A stretch of 64,000 bases of DNA, taken from Kitasatospora sp. NBC_01246 (GTDB taxonomy: Bacteria; Actinomycetota; Actinomycetes; Streptomycetales; Streptomycetaceae). The stretch is from the NCBI RefSeq assembly GCF_036226505.1, contig NZ_CP108484.1:3844001-3908000 (forward strand), written 5' to 3'. Under the pieces are notes generated by a model. It saw nothing but the letters and a program-made list of their open reading frames with translations. It was not told the origin of the DNA and searched no databases. This document shows positions 50,656-59,517 of the stretch, piece after piece. Each line of letters begins with the position of its first letter. Position 1 is the stretch's first letter. The position numbers were made by a program, and so were the translations under genes.

Positions 50656-50676
50656 CTAAGTAACTTAGATACTAAG
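50656..50676. promoter_or_regulatory. overlapping inverted repeats at MarR-type gene
   Basis: Two overlapping inverted repeats sharing one half-site: CTAAG-TAA-CTTAG (50656-50668) and CTTAG-ATA-CTAAG (50664-50676). They end 10 bp before the start codon, overlap the ribosome-site region, and fit a MarR autoregulatory operator. Confidence 0.75.
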
Positions 50677-50686
50677 GAGATGCTCC

Positions 50687-51166
50687 GTGGAGGGCAAGCC
50701 GCGCCCGCGGGCGACGACCGAGCAGGCGCAGTACGCGATGGACCGGATGATCGCGCTCGCCCAGTTCGGACAGCAGGACATCGCCGCCCGGCTCGGGCTG
50801 AACGTCACCGACCTCACCTGCCTCGGCTTCGTCATCGAGGCGGCCATGGCCGGGGAGCCGCTCGCCGCCGGCGACCTCGCCGAGCGGGCGCAGCTCACCA
50901 CCGGCGCGGTGACGGGCGTGCTCAACCGGCTGGAGAAGTCCGGGTACGCCCGCCGCGAGGCCGACCCGGCCGACCGCCGCCGGGTACGGGTGGTGATGGA
51001 GGACTCCGCGCAGGCCCGCATCCTCCAGGTCTACGGTCCGATGTACGAGCGGTTCGGCCGCCTGTTCGCCGACTACACCCCGGACGAGATCGCCGTGCTC
51101 GCGGACTGGTTCACCCGCGCCAAGGCCCTGATGCGGGAGTCGCTGGACGAGATCCGCGAAGGCTGA
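50687..51166 (+). CDS. MarR-family transcriptional regulator
   Basis: 159 residues with a MarR winged helix: GDLAERAQLTTGAVTGVLNRLEKSGYARREADPADRRRVRVVM. GTG 50687 has AAGGAG upstream. It is convergent with the MFS gene at 51191, so it need not control it directly. The overlapping CTAAG repeats upstream make self-repression likely. Confidence 0.93.
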   Translation: MEGKPRPRATTEQAQYAMDRMIALAQFGQQDIAARLGLNVTDLTCLGFVIEAAMAGEPLAAGDLAERAQLTTGAVTGVLNRLEKSGYARREADPADRRRVRVVMEDSAQARILQVYGPMYERFGRLFADYTPDEIAVLADWFTRAKALMRESLDEIREG

Positions 51167-51190
51167 GCGCCACGCGGCGCGGCGCCGCCG

Positions 51191-52396
51191 TCAGGCCCGC
51201 GCCGGGACGAGCGCCGGGGCGGGGGCGAAGCGGTCGGCCAGCGGGAGGACGGCGAGCACCAGGAGCATCGGGGCGAGCAGCGCCCAGCGGTACGAACTGG
51301 CGTCGGCGATCGCGCCCACCAGCGGCGAACCGATCAGGAAGCCCACGTAGTTGAAGAGGTTGAGCCGGGCCACGGCGGCGTCCGAGTCGTCCGGGAGGAG
51401 CCGCCCGCCGGCCGCGAAGACCTGCGGGATGATCGCGCAGATCCCGAAGCCGAGCACGGTGAACCCGGCGATGCCGGCGGCCGCACCGGGCGCGGCGGCG
51501 GCGATCGCGAAGCCCAGCGCGGCCAGCGCGGCGCCGCCGCGGACCACCGGGACGGCGCCCCAGCGCTGCACCGCGCGGTCCCCCAGCGCACGGCCGAGCA
51601 GCATCGCCACCATGTAGCCGAGGTAGGACAGCTTCGCCACGTCCTCGGCGCTGCCCAGGCCGTCGGTGAGGTACTTGACGCTGTAGTTGGAGACCGAGGC
51701 GTCGGCGATGTACGCGAAGGCCATCGCCAGGCAGAGCGGCAGCAGCGGCCGCCACGGGACGCTGCGGGCCGCGGCCTCGGCGGCCTCCCGGACGGCGTCA
51801 CCGAGCTCGGCGGGCCCGGCGAACCGCGTCCCGGCCAGCACCGCGAGCGGGGCGATCACCACGGCGGCCGTCCCGAACAGCACGGGCAGGCCGAGGTGGT
51901 AGTGCGAACCGAGGCCGGTGACCACCGTGCCGAGGATGCCGCCGAGGCTGAACGCGGCGTGGAAGCCGAGCATGATCGAGCGCCCGTAGCGGCGCTGCAG
52001 GCCGACCCCGAGCATGTTCATACTGGCGTCCAGCGCGCCGACCAGCAGGCCGAACGCGCCGAGCGCGAGCGCGAGTTGCCAGAGCGTGCGGCCGAACCCG
52101 GCGCCGGCCAGGCTGAGGCAGACGGCGGGCTGGACGACCCGCAGCACCGCCCGCGCGCCGGCCCGCCGCACCAGCTGCTCGGAGACGATCGACCCGACGC
52201 CGGCCAGGATCGGCACGGCGGCCAGGAAGACCGGCAGCAGCGCGTCGCTCAGCCCGTACCGGTCCTGGATCTCGGGGATGCAGGTGACCAGCAGCGCGAA
52301 GGTGACGCCCTGGAGCAGGAAGCTCGCGGTGAGCGCGGCCCGGCCCGCCCGCAGCCGTGGCGGTGCCGCGGCACCGGGCGCCGTCCCGATCTTCAC
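51191..52396 (-). CDS. MFS transporter
   Basis: 401 residues, about twelve membrane segments. FLLQGVTFALLVTCIPEIQDRYGLSD at the N-terminus and GFHAAFSLGGILGTVVTG are patterns of the actinobacterial YbjJ-like MFS group. GTG 52396 has GAGG five bases upstream; GTG 52402 is possible. It is convergent with the MarR-type gene. Substrate unknown. Confidence 0.88.
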   Translation of the reverse strand: MKIGTAPGAAAPPRLRAGRAALTASFLLQGVTFALLVTCIPEIQDRYGLSDALLPVFLAAVPILAGVGSIVSEQLVRRAGARAVLRVVQPAVCLSLAGAGFGRTLWQLALALGAFGLLVGALDASMNMLGVGLQRRYGRSIMLGFHAAFSLGGILGTVVTGLGSHYHLGLPVLFGTAAVVIAPLAVLAGTRFAGPAELGDAVREAAEAAARSVPWRPLLPLCLAMAFAYIADASVSNYSVKYLTDGLGSAEDVAKLSYLGYMVAMLLGRALGDRAVQRWGAVPVVRGGAALAALGFAIAAAAPGAAAGIAGFTVLGFGICAIIPQVFAAGGRLLPDDSDAAVARLNLFNYVGFLIGSPLVGAIADASSYRWALLAPMLLVLAVLPLADRFAPAPALVPARA

Positions 52397-52496
52397 GCAC
52401 ACCTCGCTACTGGCCGGTACAACGATGTTGGCGAGAGCGTAGGGGGTGGCGCGGTTTTTGGGGAGGGGGTGCGCACGCCGGTACGGGCCCCGCCGC

Positions 52497-53150
52497 TCAG
52501 CCGAGCAGCGCGGCGGCCTCGGCGAGGTCCCCGATCAGCCCGGTGGCGCCCGCCGCCGTCAGCCGCGCCGGGTCGGTGAGCGCCGTGTAGCCGTAGACGT
52601 CCATCCCGGCCGCCCGGGCGGCCAGCACGCCGTTGACGCTGTCCTCCAGCACCAGGCAGCGGGCCGGGTCGACGCCGAGGGCGCGGGCGGCGTGCAGGAA
52701 GAGGTCGGGGGCCGGCTTGCCCACGCCGACGTCCTGCGCGCTGAAGATCCGCTCCTCGGCGAAGTACCCGCGCAGACCGGTGACGTCGAGGGCGGTGCGG
52801 ATCCACGCGTGGTGCGCCGAGGAGGCCAGGCAGAACGGCACGGAGCGCTGCCCGAGCTCCTTCAGCAGCGTCTCCGCGCCCCGCACGGCGGTGAGTTCGG
52901 CGTCGAAGGCGGCGAACACCCGGCCGTGGAACAGCTCGTCGAAGCCCTCCGGCAGCTTCGCGCCGTCGTGCCGCTCGGCGATCACGTCGTGGATCCGGTG
53001 GGCCGCGGTGCCCATGAAGTCCCGGTAGGAGTCCTCGATCGTGGTCGGGTAGCCGAGTTCGGTGAGGTACTCGGCGAGCAACCGGTTGGAGAGCGGCTCG
53101 CTGTCCACCAGCACGCCGTCGTTGTCGAAGATCACCAGGTCGTAGGCCAT
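52497..53150 (-). CDS. HAD-family hydrolase (beta-phosphoglucomutase-like)
   Basis: 217 residues. Motif I is VIFDNDGVLVDSEPLS (nucleophile and general acid Asp, the latter in DxDG form), motif II CLASSAHHAW, motif III VGKPAPDLFLHAA with the lysine, motif IV CLVLEDSVNGVLAA. It acts on phosphorylated sugars or related metabolites. ATG 53150. It is followed on the minus strand by the MFS gene and preceded by proC (22 bp). Confidence 0.9.
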   Translation of the reverse strand: MAYDLVIFDNDGVLVDSEPLSNRLLAEYLTELGYPTTIEDSYRDFMGTAAHRIHDVIAERHDGAKLPEGFDELFHGRVFAAFDAELTAVRGAETLLKELGQRSVPFCLASSAHHAWIRTALDVTGLRGYFAEERIFSAQDVGVGKPAPDLFLHAARALGVDPARCLVLEDSVNGVLAARAAGMDVYGYTALTDPARLTAAGATGLIGDLAEAAALLG

Positions 53151-53172
53151 GCGGCCGAGCCTACTGGGCGGC

Positions 53173-54000
53173 CTACCGGCCGCCGGAGGCCAGCTCCCGG
53201 GAGCGGTCCCGGGCCGCCTCCAGGGCGCCCAGCAGCGCGGCCCGCACCCCGTGGTTCTCCAGCTCGCGGATGGCCGCGATGGTGGTGCCGGCCGGCGAGG
53301 TGACCGCCTCGCGCAGCTTCACCGGGTGCTCGCCGGAGTCCCGCAGCATCACCGAGGCGCCGATCGCGGACTGCACGATCAGGTCGTGCGCCACGTGCCG
53401 GGGCAGGCCGAGCAGGATGCCGGCGTCCGTCATCGCCTCGACCAGGAAGTAGAAGTACGCCGGGCCCGAACCGGAGAGCGCGGTCGCCGCGTCCTGCTGG
53501 GACTCCGGCAGCCGCAGCGCCTTGCCGACCGAGCGGAAGATCTCCTCGGCCCGCTCCAGGTGCGCCTCGGTCGCGTGCGAGCCGCCGGAGATCACGCTCA
53601 TGCCCTCGTCCACCAGGACGGGCGTGTTGGGCATCACCCGGACCACCGGGGTACCGGGCGCCAGCCGCTCCTCGAACCAGGCGGTGGGGATGCCGGCCGC
53701 GGCCGAGATGACCAGCCGGTCCGCGCCGACGTGCGGCGCCAGTTCGTCCAGCAGGGTGCCCATGTCCTGCGGCTTCACCGCGAGGATCAGGGTGTCGGCG
53801 AGCTTGGCGGCCTCGTGGTTGGCCACCACGCCGACGCCGTACTTCGCGGCCAGCTCGGCGGCCCGCTCCGGCCGGCGGGCGGTCACCAGGACGTCCGCCG
53901 GGTCCTTGCCGGCCCGCAGCAGACCGGAGAGCAGGGCCTCCCCGATCTTGCCCGTCCCGAGGAAGGCGATCTTCTGCCCGTGCGCCGCGCCGCTGCCCAT
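53173..54000 (-). CDS. proC: pyrroline-5-carboxylate reductase
   Basis: 275 residues. NADP-dependent last step of proline synthesis. Motifs: KIAFLGTGKIGEALLSGLL (dinucleotide site), DTLILAVKPQDM, VVRVMPNTPVLVDEGM, and the family signature in the stretch GSGPAYFYFLVEAMTDAGILLGLP followed by REAVTSPAGTTIAAI. ATG 54000 has AAGGAG; the longer frame upstream runs to 55377 over divergent genes and is rejected. Confidence 0.95.
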   Translation of the reverse strand: MGSGAAHGQKIAFLGTGKIGEALLSGLLRAGKDPADVLVTARRPERAAELAAKYGVGVVANHEAAKLADTLILAVKPQDMGTLLDELAPHVGADRLVISAAAGIPTAWFEERLAPGTPVVRVMPNTPVLVDEGMSVISGGSHATEAHLERAEEIFRSVGKALRLPESQQDAATALSGSGPAYFYFLVEAMTDAGILLGLPRHVAHDLIVQSAIGASVMLRDSGEHPVKLREAVTSPAGTTIAAIRELENHGVRAALLGALEAARDRSRELASGGR

Positions 54001-54187
54001 GCCCGCTCCTTGCATCCGTTCCTGCCGCCATCCTCGCACCGCTCCCCCGCCCGCGGCGGGACCGTCCACCCTGCGGAAGGGCACGGCGGCGTCCGCCCCG
54101 GGGCCGGGCCCGGGGGCGTCCGCCCTAGGGAGAAACTCGGGGTTCTCCCCTATGGCTTCGGGCCGTGCGCGGGCGCACCGTGGAGGC

Positions 54188-54637
54188 ATGGCACACGGAG
54201 AGATGTCCCGACGTGAGAACCGGCAAGCCGCCGTCGCCGCCGCGACGCTCGGGCCGTGGCGGACGGCCGCGGGAGTCGGTGCGGTGGTGGGGGCGACCGC
54301 CCTGGGGATCGACGCGATCACCGGCGACTGGTCGCTGAGCATGCTGGCCGGACCGGCCGGCTGGGCCCTGTTCTTCTTCTTCCTGGTCGGCACGGTGGGC
54401 GGCCAGCTGCGCAAGGACACCACCGACCGGCGGCTGCGCCGGTGGGCGGACGCGCATCCGTGGAAGTCGGCGATGCCGGCCGCGGGCGGGCTGCTGGTGC
54501 TGAACATGCTGGCGCAGACGATCCTCGGGGACGCGGGCCTGTTCGGCGCGTTCTTCCTCTCGCTGCTGCCGGCCGGTCTCCTGCTGGCCGTCGCGGGCGT
54601 GGTCGGCTCGGTGAAGCAGGCCCGCGGCAAGGGCTGA
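54188..54637 (+). CDS. small membrane protein of unknown function
   Basis: 149 residues with four hydrophobic segments (TAAGVGAVVGATALGID; MLAGPAGWALFFFFLVGTVGG; MPAAGGLLVLNMLAQTIL; FGAFFLSLLPAGLLLAVAGVVG). The loop QLRKDTTDRRLRRWADAHPWKS is basic. ATG 54188 has GGAGG almost adjacent; ATG 54203 is an alternative. Divergent from proC. Function unknown. Confidence 0.72.
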   Translation: MAHGEMSRRENRQAAVAAATLGPWRTAAGVGAVVGATALGIDAITGDWSLSMLAGPAGWALFFFFLVGTVGGQLRKDTTDRRLRRWADAHPWKSAMPAAGGLLVLNMLAQTILGDAGLFGAFFLSLLPAGLLLAVAGVVGSVKQARGKG

Positions 54638-54751
54638 GCACCGGCCCGCGAGCCGGACAAAACGGGGTGATTCCCGCACGCCGCACCCGAGTTCACCACA
54701 CGGTGTGCCCCCGATCGATTCCCTGTCACACCCCGTCGGCATACTGGCGCG

Positions 54752-56101
54752 ATGCCGATAGCCGAAGATCCAGAACCGCGCCCGTCCGAGGGCCGGGCCC
54801 CGGACGGGGCGGACCCGTCCGGAGCGGGCGGGAAGGACCCGTTCGCCGACCTCGTCCTGGACGAGGAGTTCGTCCGCGGGGCCGCCGTCAAGGAGCCCGC
54901 CGGCCGCACCCGGATGCTCTCCGCCCGGTGGCAGCACACCCCGCCGGTCGACCCGGGCGGCCGGCGCTCGGTGAACGACGGCCCGAGGAAGGCCGGGCGC
55001 TTCGGGCGCGCCCCGAAAGCGGTCGACCCCTGGGGCAACGCCCGCCCGCGGCCGCGGTGGCAGGCACCGCTGTACGTGCTGCTGACGGTGGTCGTGCTGC
55101 TGGGCGCGCTCAACGTCGACGGCGTGCGCTCCTGGTTCTCGACGACCTTCGGCGCCGCCCCGGACCGGTCCGGCACGTCCGCCGCGCCGGTCGCCCCGGA
55201 GACCGCGCGGCCGACCGGCGCGCCCTCACCGGTCGACGAGGAGCAGCCCACCGTCGACCGCCCGTGGGCCGGCTCCCCCGCCAAGGACTGGCCGACCACG
55301 ATGGACGCCTTCGACCTGCCGCAGGCCCCCGGCGCCATCGGGGTGTTCGGCGCCGAGCAGGTGGCCGCCCAGGTCAAGCTGGTGAAGGACTACCTGGCGG
55401 CGGCCAACCTGGATCCGAAGGTGATCGCGGGCGGCCGGCCGGACGCCGCGCTGGCGATGCTGGAGCGGGAGAGCCGGGACAAGCTGGAGACCGCGCTGGC
55501 CCGCCCCAGCAAGGAGGACGACCCCACCTCGGCGTTCGACCGCTTCGATCCGCGCGAGGCGGTCCAGGTGGCCGACGGGGTCAGGCTGCAGGGCCGGATC
55601 AGCGTCGAGGGCGACGGCGAGAAGGGGGTGGTGGTGCACACCGACTTCACCTACGTCTACGCGCTGCGTCCCGGCCCGGAGGCGGCCCAGCGCGCCACGG
55701 CCCAGCGGCCGACGCCGGGCGCCCCGGCGCAGTCCCCGCGGTCGGCGCCGCCCGCGCCGCCCGCGCCCGGGGACGGCGCGGTCAAGCCGGTCGGCCTGCT
55801 ACTCCCGGTGGCCGACGTCCCCGGGGACACCCGGACCGCCCGCACCATCGTGCGCAAGACGGAGGACTTCCGGTTCTACGACCCGGGCAAGTACCAGAAC
55901 AACCCGAAGAAGATCAACTTCGGCAAGCGCCGGTCCGAGGTCGGCAACACCGCCTGCGAGGTCTACGACGGCTTCCTCCACCCCCGGTTCCCCCAGTTCG
56001 CCCAACCTGACCCGGAGCGGACCGGACCGGCCACCGACCCGTACGACCGCTCCAAGGAGCTGACCGCGCGGGGCGAGTGCGGCACGATCACTCGCAGCTG
56101 A
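54752..56101 (+). CDS. membrane-anchored protein of unknown function
   Basis: 449 residues. The N-terminal about 100 residues are charged and proline-rich (cytoplasmic); then one membrane segment WQAPLYVLLTVVVLLGALNVDG, and an outside domain of about 320 residues. It contains VKDYLAAANLDPKVIAGG, RESRDKLETAL and EVGNTACEVYDGFLHPRFPQF, patterns I associate with a conserved Streptomyces protein beside proC/ilvD, with no assigned activity. The start ATG 54752 is preceded by CATACT, possibly leaderless. Confidence 0.78.
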   Translation: MPIAEDPEPRPSEGRAPDGADPSGAGGKDPFADLVLDEEFVRGAAVKEPAGRTRMLSARWQHTPPVDPGGRRSVNDGPRKAGRFGRAPKAVDPWGNARPRPRWQAPLYVLLTVVVLLGALNVDGVRSWFSTTFGAAPDRSGTSAAPVAPETARPTGAPSPVDEEQPTVDRPWAGSPAKDWPTTMDAFDLPQAPGAIGVFGAEQVAAQVKLVKDYLAAANLDPKVIAGGRPDAALAMLERESRDKLETALARPSKEDDPTSAFDRFDPREAVQVADGVRLQGRISVEGDGEKGVVVHTDFTYVYALRPGPEAAQRATAQRPTPGAPAQSPRSAPPAPPAPGDGAVKPVGLLLPVADVPGDTRTARTIVRKTEDFRFYDPGKYQNNPKKINFGKRRSEVGNTACEVYDGFLHPRFPQFAQPDPERTGPATDPYDRSKELTARGECGTITRS

Positions 56102-56105
56102 GCGC

Positions 56106-56639
56106 TCAGCGCTTGCGCCCGCCCCGGCCCGGCGCCGCCTTCTTCGCGCCGGGCCGGCCGCCGCGGCCCGCCTGCCGCCGCCCGTACTGGGCGGTGGCGC
56201 GCTCGTACCGGGCGCGCTTGACGGCCTCGCCGGGGGCCTCGACCAGGCCGCGCAGGAAGTAGGCGAACAGCGCGCCGACCCCGCCGATGACCCAGACCAC
56301 GCCGAGCGACTTGTCCTCGGCCATCCAGCCGGTCAGCTGGTCCCTGCCCTCGCTGAGCAGCTTCCAGTTGCGCAGCCCGGCCAGGCAGGAGCAGATCGCC
56401 ACGGCGGCGACCAGCAGGCCGTTGACGAACCCGCCGTTGTCGGACAGCTGGACGCCCTCGACGGCGAAGCGCAGGACGAACGCCCCGGCCACCGCCGCGA
56501 GCAGGGCGCCGAGCGGCACCACGACCCGGCGCAGCCGGTAGTCGGTGCCACGGCCGACCCAGCTGGTGCCGAACCAGCGGATCGGTTCCGGCTCGGGGGC
56601 GCCGGCGGGCCTGGGGGTGGGGGTGGGGTCCTCGTTCAC
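56106..56639 (-). CDS. membrane protein of unknown function
   Basis: 177 residues with three hydrophobic stretches (VVVPLGALLAAVAGAFVLRFAV, NGLLVAAVAICSCLAGL, SLGVVWVIGGVGALFAYFL) and a basic Gly/Arg/Lys C-terminal tail. GTG 56639 follows a GATAAT box by about seven bases, suggesting a leaderless mRNA. It is convergent with the membrane-anchored gene at 54752. No family recognised. Confidence 0.72.
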   Translation of the reverse strand: MNEDPTPTPRPAGAPEPEPIRWFGTSWVGRGTDYRLRRVVVPLGALLAAVAGAFVLRFAVEGVQLSDNGGFVNGLLVAAVAICSCLAGLRNWKLLSEGRDQLTGWMAEDKSLGVVWVIGGVGALFAYFLRGLVEAPGEAVKRARYERATAQYGRRQAGRGGRPGAKKAAPGRGGRKR

Positions 56640-56696
56640 ACGGCCGATTATCACCCGGCGCCCCGCCCGCGAGACAGCATCCGGCGGCCGACGCGG

Positions 56697-56731
56697 GAGG
56701 AGCCGTCCCGCCCGGGGCGGAACGGCTCCTC
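56697..56731 (-). terminator. terminator of ilvD
   Basis: GAGGAGCCGT / ACGGCTCCTC stem (10 bp) extended by a GC-rich inner stem with one mismatch, 15 nt after the ilvD stop. Confidence 0.65.
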
Positions 56732-56745
56732 GTGGCGCGGGGGTG

Positions 56746-58590
56746 TCAGCCGAGCTTGGAGACGTCGCGGACGGCGCCCTTGTCGGCGGAGGTGGCCATC
56801 GCGGCGTAGGCCCGCAGCGCCTGGCTGACCTGGCGCTCGCGGTTCTTCGGCCGGTAGCCGCCCCCGGCCTCCAGCTTCAGCCGGCGCTCGTGCAGCACCT
56901 CGGCGGGGACCTCCAGCGAGATCGTCCGGCCGGGGATGTCGATGGCGACGATGTCGCCGTCCTCGACCAGCGCGATGGTGCCGCCGGAGGCGGCCTCCGG
57001 GGAGGCGTGGCCGATCGACAGGCCCGAGGTGCCGCCGGAGAAGCGGCCGTCGGTGACCAGGGCGCAGGCCTTGCCGAGCCCCCGGCCCTTGAGGAACGAG
57101 GTCGGGTAGAGCATCTCCTGCATGCCGGGGCCGCCCTTGGGGCCCTCGTAGCGGATGACGACGACGTCGCCCTCCTTGATCCGCTTGGTGAGGATCGCGT
57201 CGACGGCGTCCTCCTGGGACTCGACGACGACCGCGGGGCCGCTGAAGGTCCAGATCGACTCGTCGACACCGGCGGTCTTCACGATGCAGCCGTCCTCGGC
57301 GAGGTTGCCGTACAGCACGGCCAGGCCGCCCTCGACCGAGTAGGCGTGCTCGACGCTGCGGATGCAGCCGTTGGCGGCGTCGGTGTCCAGCGACTCCCAG
57401 CGCTCGGACTGGGAGAAGGCCTCGGCGGAGCGGACGCAGCCGGGGGCGGCGTGCCAGAGCTCGACGGCCTCGGCGGACGGCGAGCCGCCGCGGACGTCCC
57501 AGGTCTTCAGCCACTCGGCGAGCGAGTCGGAGTGGACGGTGGTCACGTCCTCGTGGAGCATGCCGCCGCGGTAGAGCTCGCCGAGGATGGCGGGGATGCC
57601 GCCGGCCCGGTGGACGTCCTCCATGTAGTACGAGCCGTTGGGCGCGACCTTGGAGAGGCAGGGCACCCGGCGGGAGACCGCGTCGATGGCCCGCAGGTCG
57701 AAGTCCAGCTCGGCCTCCTGGGCGGCGGCGAGCAGGTGCAGGATGGTGTTGGTCGAGCCGCCCATCGCGATGTCCAGCGCCATGGCGTTCTCGAACGCGG
57801 ACCGGGTGGCGATCGAGCGGGGCAGGACGCTGTAGTCGTCCTGCTGGTAGTGCCGGTTGGTGATCTCGACGACGGTCCGCCCGGCCTTCTCGTACAGCGC
57901 CCGGCGGGCGGTGTGGGTGGCGAGCACCGAGCCGTTGCCGGGCAGCGAGAGGCCGATCGCCTCGGTCAGGCAGTTCATCGAGTTGGCGGTGAACATGCCC
58001 GAGCAGGACCCGCAGGTCGGGCAGGCGTTCTCCTCGATGATCGCGATGTCCTCGTCGGAGACGTTCTCGTTGACCGCCTGGGAGATCGCGTCGACCAGGT
58101 CCAGCCTGCGCACGGTGCCGTCGACCAGGGTGGCCTTGCCGGCCTCCATCGGGCCGCCGGAGACGAAGACGGTCGGGATGTTGAGGCGCAGGGCGGCCAT
58201 CAGCATGCCCGGGGTGATCTTGTCGCAGTTGGAGATGCAGATCAGGGCGTCCGCGCAGTGCGCGTTGACCATGTACTCCACCGAGTCGGCGATCAGGTCG
58301 CGCGAGGGCAGCGAGTAGAGCATGCCGCCGTGGCCCATCGCGATGCCGTCGTCCACCGCGATGGTGTTGAACTCGCGCGGGATGCCGCCCGCCTGCTTGA
58401 TCGCCTCGGAGACGATCCGGCCGACCGGCTGGAGGTGGGTGTGCCCGGGGACGAACTCGGTGAAGGAGTTGGCGACCGCGATGATCGGCTTGCCGAAGTC
58501 CTCGCGGGCTACGCCGGCGGCCCGGAGAAGCGCCCGGGCGCCTGCCATGTTGCGACCGTGGGTGACCGTACGGGACTTCAGCTCGGGCAC
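56746..58590 (-). CDS. ilvD: dihydroxy-acid dehydratase
   Basis: 614 residues. It catalyses the third step of branched-chain amino-acid synthesis. Iron-sulphur ligands are visible in [11 protein letters not shown] and [21 protein letters not shown]. Other family stretches: [70 protein letters not shown] and [23 protein letters not shown] 58590 has GGAG nine bases upstream. Standard length. Confidence 0.97.
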   Translation of the reverse strand: MPELKSRTVTHGRNMAGARALLRAAGVAREDFGKPIIAVANSFTEFVPGHTHLQPVGRIVSEAIKQAGGIPREFNTIAVDDGIAMGHGGMLYSLPSRDLIADSVEYMVNAHCADALICISNCDKITPGMLMAALRLNIPTVFVSGGPMEAGKATLVDGTVRRLDLVDAISQAVNENVSDEDIAIIEENACPTCGSCSGMFTANSMNCLTEAIGLSLPGNGSVLATHTARRALYEKAGRTVVEITNRHYQQDDYSVLPRSIATRSAFENAMALDIAMGGSTNTILHLLAAAQEAELDFDLRAIDAVSRRVPCLSKVAPNGSYYMEDVHRAGGIPAILGELYRGGMLHEDVTTVHSDSLAEWLKTWDVRGGSPSAEAVELWHAAPGCVRSAEAFSQSERWESLDTDAANGCIRSVEHAYSVEGGLAVLYGNLAEDGCIVKTAGVDESIWTFSGPAVVVESQEDAVDAILTKRIKEGDVVVIRYEGPKGGPGMQEMLYPTSFLKGRGLGKACALVTDGRFSGGTSGLSIGHASPEAASGGTIALVEDGDIVAIDIPGRTISLEVPAEVLHERRLKLEAGGGYRPKNRERQVSQALRAYAAMATSADKGAVRDVSKLG

Positions 58591-58709
58591 TGTGCTCCAC
58601 TCCTTCGGAGGCTGCTGGCGGCCCCGCCGGGTGAGGAGGGTGCGCGGCCGCTGTGTCTTTCGAGACTACGCCCGCCGTCCGGCGGGCGGACACCGCGTCC
58701 GCGATGCGG

Positions 58710-59489
58710 TCAGGCCGTGGCGTCCGGGGTCCGGGCCACGGTGAGGTCCAGGACGTACGGCTCGACCACCCAGCCGTCCGGGAACTCCGCCAGCAGCGCC
58801 TCGCGCTCGACGGCCAGCAGCGGCGCCCGCTCCTCGGGGGCGAGGGAGGCCAGGTAGGAGCGCGAGACCAGGTCGGTGATCACGTGGTCGACGGTGACCC
58901 GGCGCTCCCAGCGCAGCGTGGCGGTGCCGATCCGCAGGTCGTGGGGGGCGAGGTGCGAGACGATCTCGTTGACCGCGCCGTAGCCGTGGTACGTCCCGGT
59001 GAGCGCCTTGGCGAGCCGCTCGCCCATCGCCGCCACCCAGGCGACGCCGCTGTCCTTCACGTTCCACCAGGTCGCGAGCGCGCCGCCGGGGCGCAGCACC
59101 CGGATCGCCTCGGGCACGGACCGCTCGGGGTGCGTCCAGTGGAAGGCCTGGGCGTAGGTGACGAAGTCGGCCGAGCCGTCGTGGAAGGGCAGGTCGTCGC
59201 CGTCGCCCCGGACCAGCGGCAGGCCCGGCGAGGAGGTGAGGAACTGGGCGCCCATGCCGGGGGTCGGCTCGACGGCGATCACGTCCGCGCCGCGGCCGGC
59301 CAGCAGCCGGGTGGCGATACCGGTACCGGCGCCGACGTCCAGCACCCGGGCGCCCTTCAGGGTGCGGCCGGCCAGGCGCTCCAGCGCGTCGAAGAGCTCG
59401 TCGGGGTACGAGGGACGGGCCCGGTCGTACTCGGCGGCCACCCCGCCGAACGAGCCGGCGAGCCGCCGGTAGTCCGTGCTGTCCGTCAT
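58710..59489 (-). CDS. class I SAM-dependent methyltransferase
   Basis: 259 residues. The SAM-binding motif I is ARVLDVGAGTGIATRLLA, motif II VIAVEPTPGM, and VRGDGDDLPFHDGSADFVTYAQAFHW gives motifs III and the core strand. The FGGVAAEYDRARPSYP start is typical of UbiE/trans-aconitate-like methyltransferases. ATG 59489. Substrate unknown. Runs in line with the epimerase gene upstream. Confidence 0.9.
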   Translation of the reverse strand: MTDSTDYRRLAGSFGGVAAEYDRARPSYPDELFDALERLAGRTLKGARVLDVGAGTGIATRLLAGRGADVIAVEPTPGMGAQFLTSSPGLPLVRGDGDDLPFHDGSADFVTYAQAFHWTHPERSVPEAIRVLRPGGALATWWNVKDSGVAWVAAMGERLAKALTGTYHGYGAVNEIVSHLAPHDLRIGTATLRWERRVTVDHVITDLVSRSYLASLAPEERAPLLAVEREALLAEFPDGWVVEPYVLDLTVARTPDATA

Positions 59490-59517
59490 ATGTCCCCCTC
59501 GGTAAGGCAGTTCGTGG

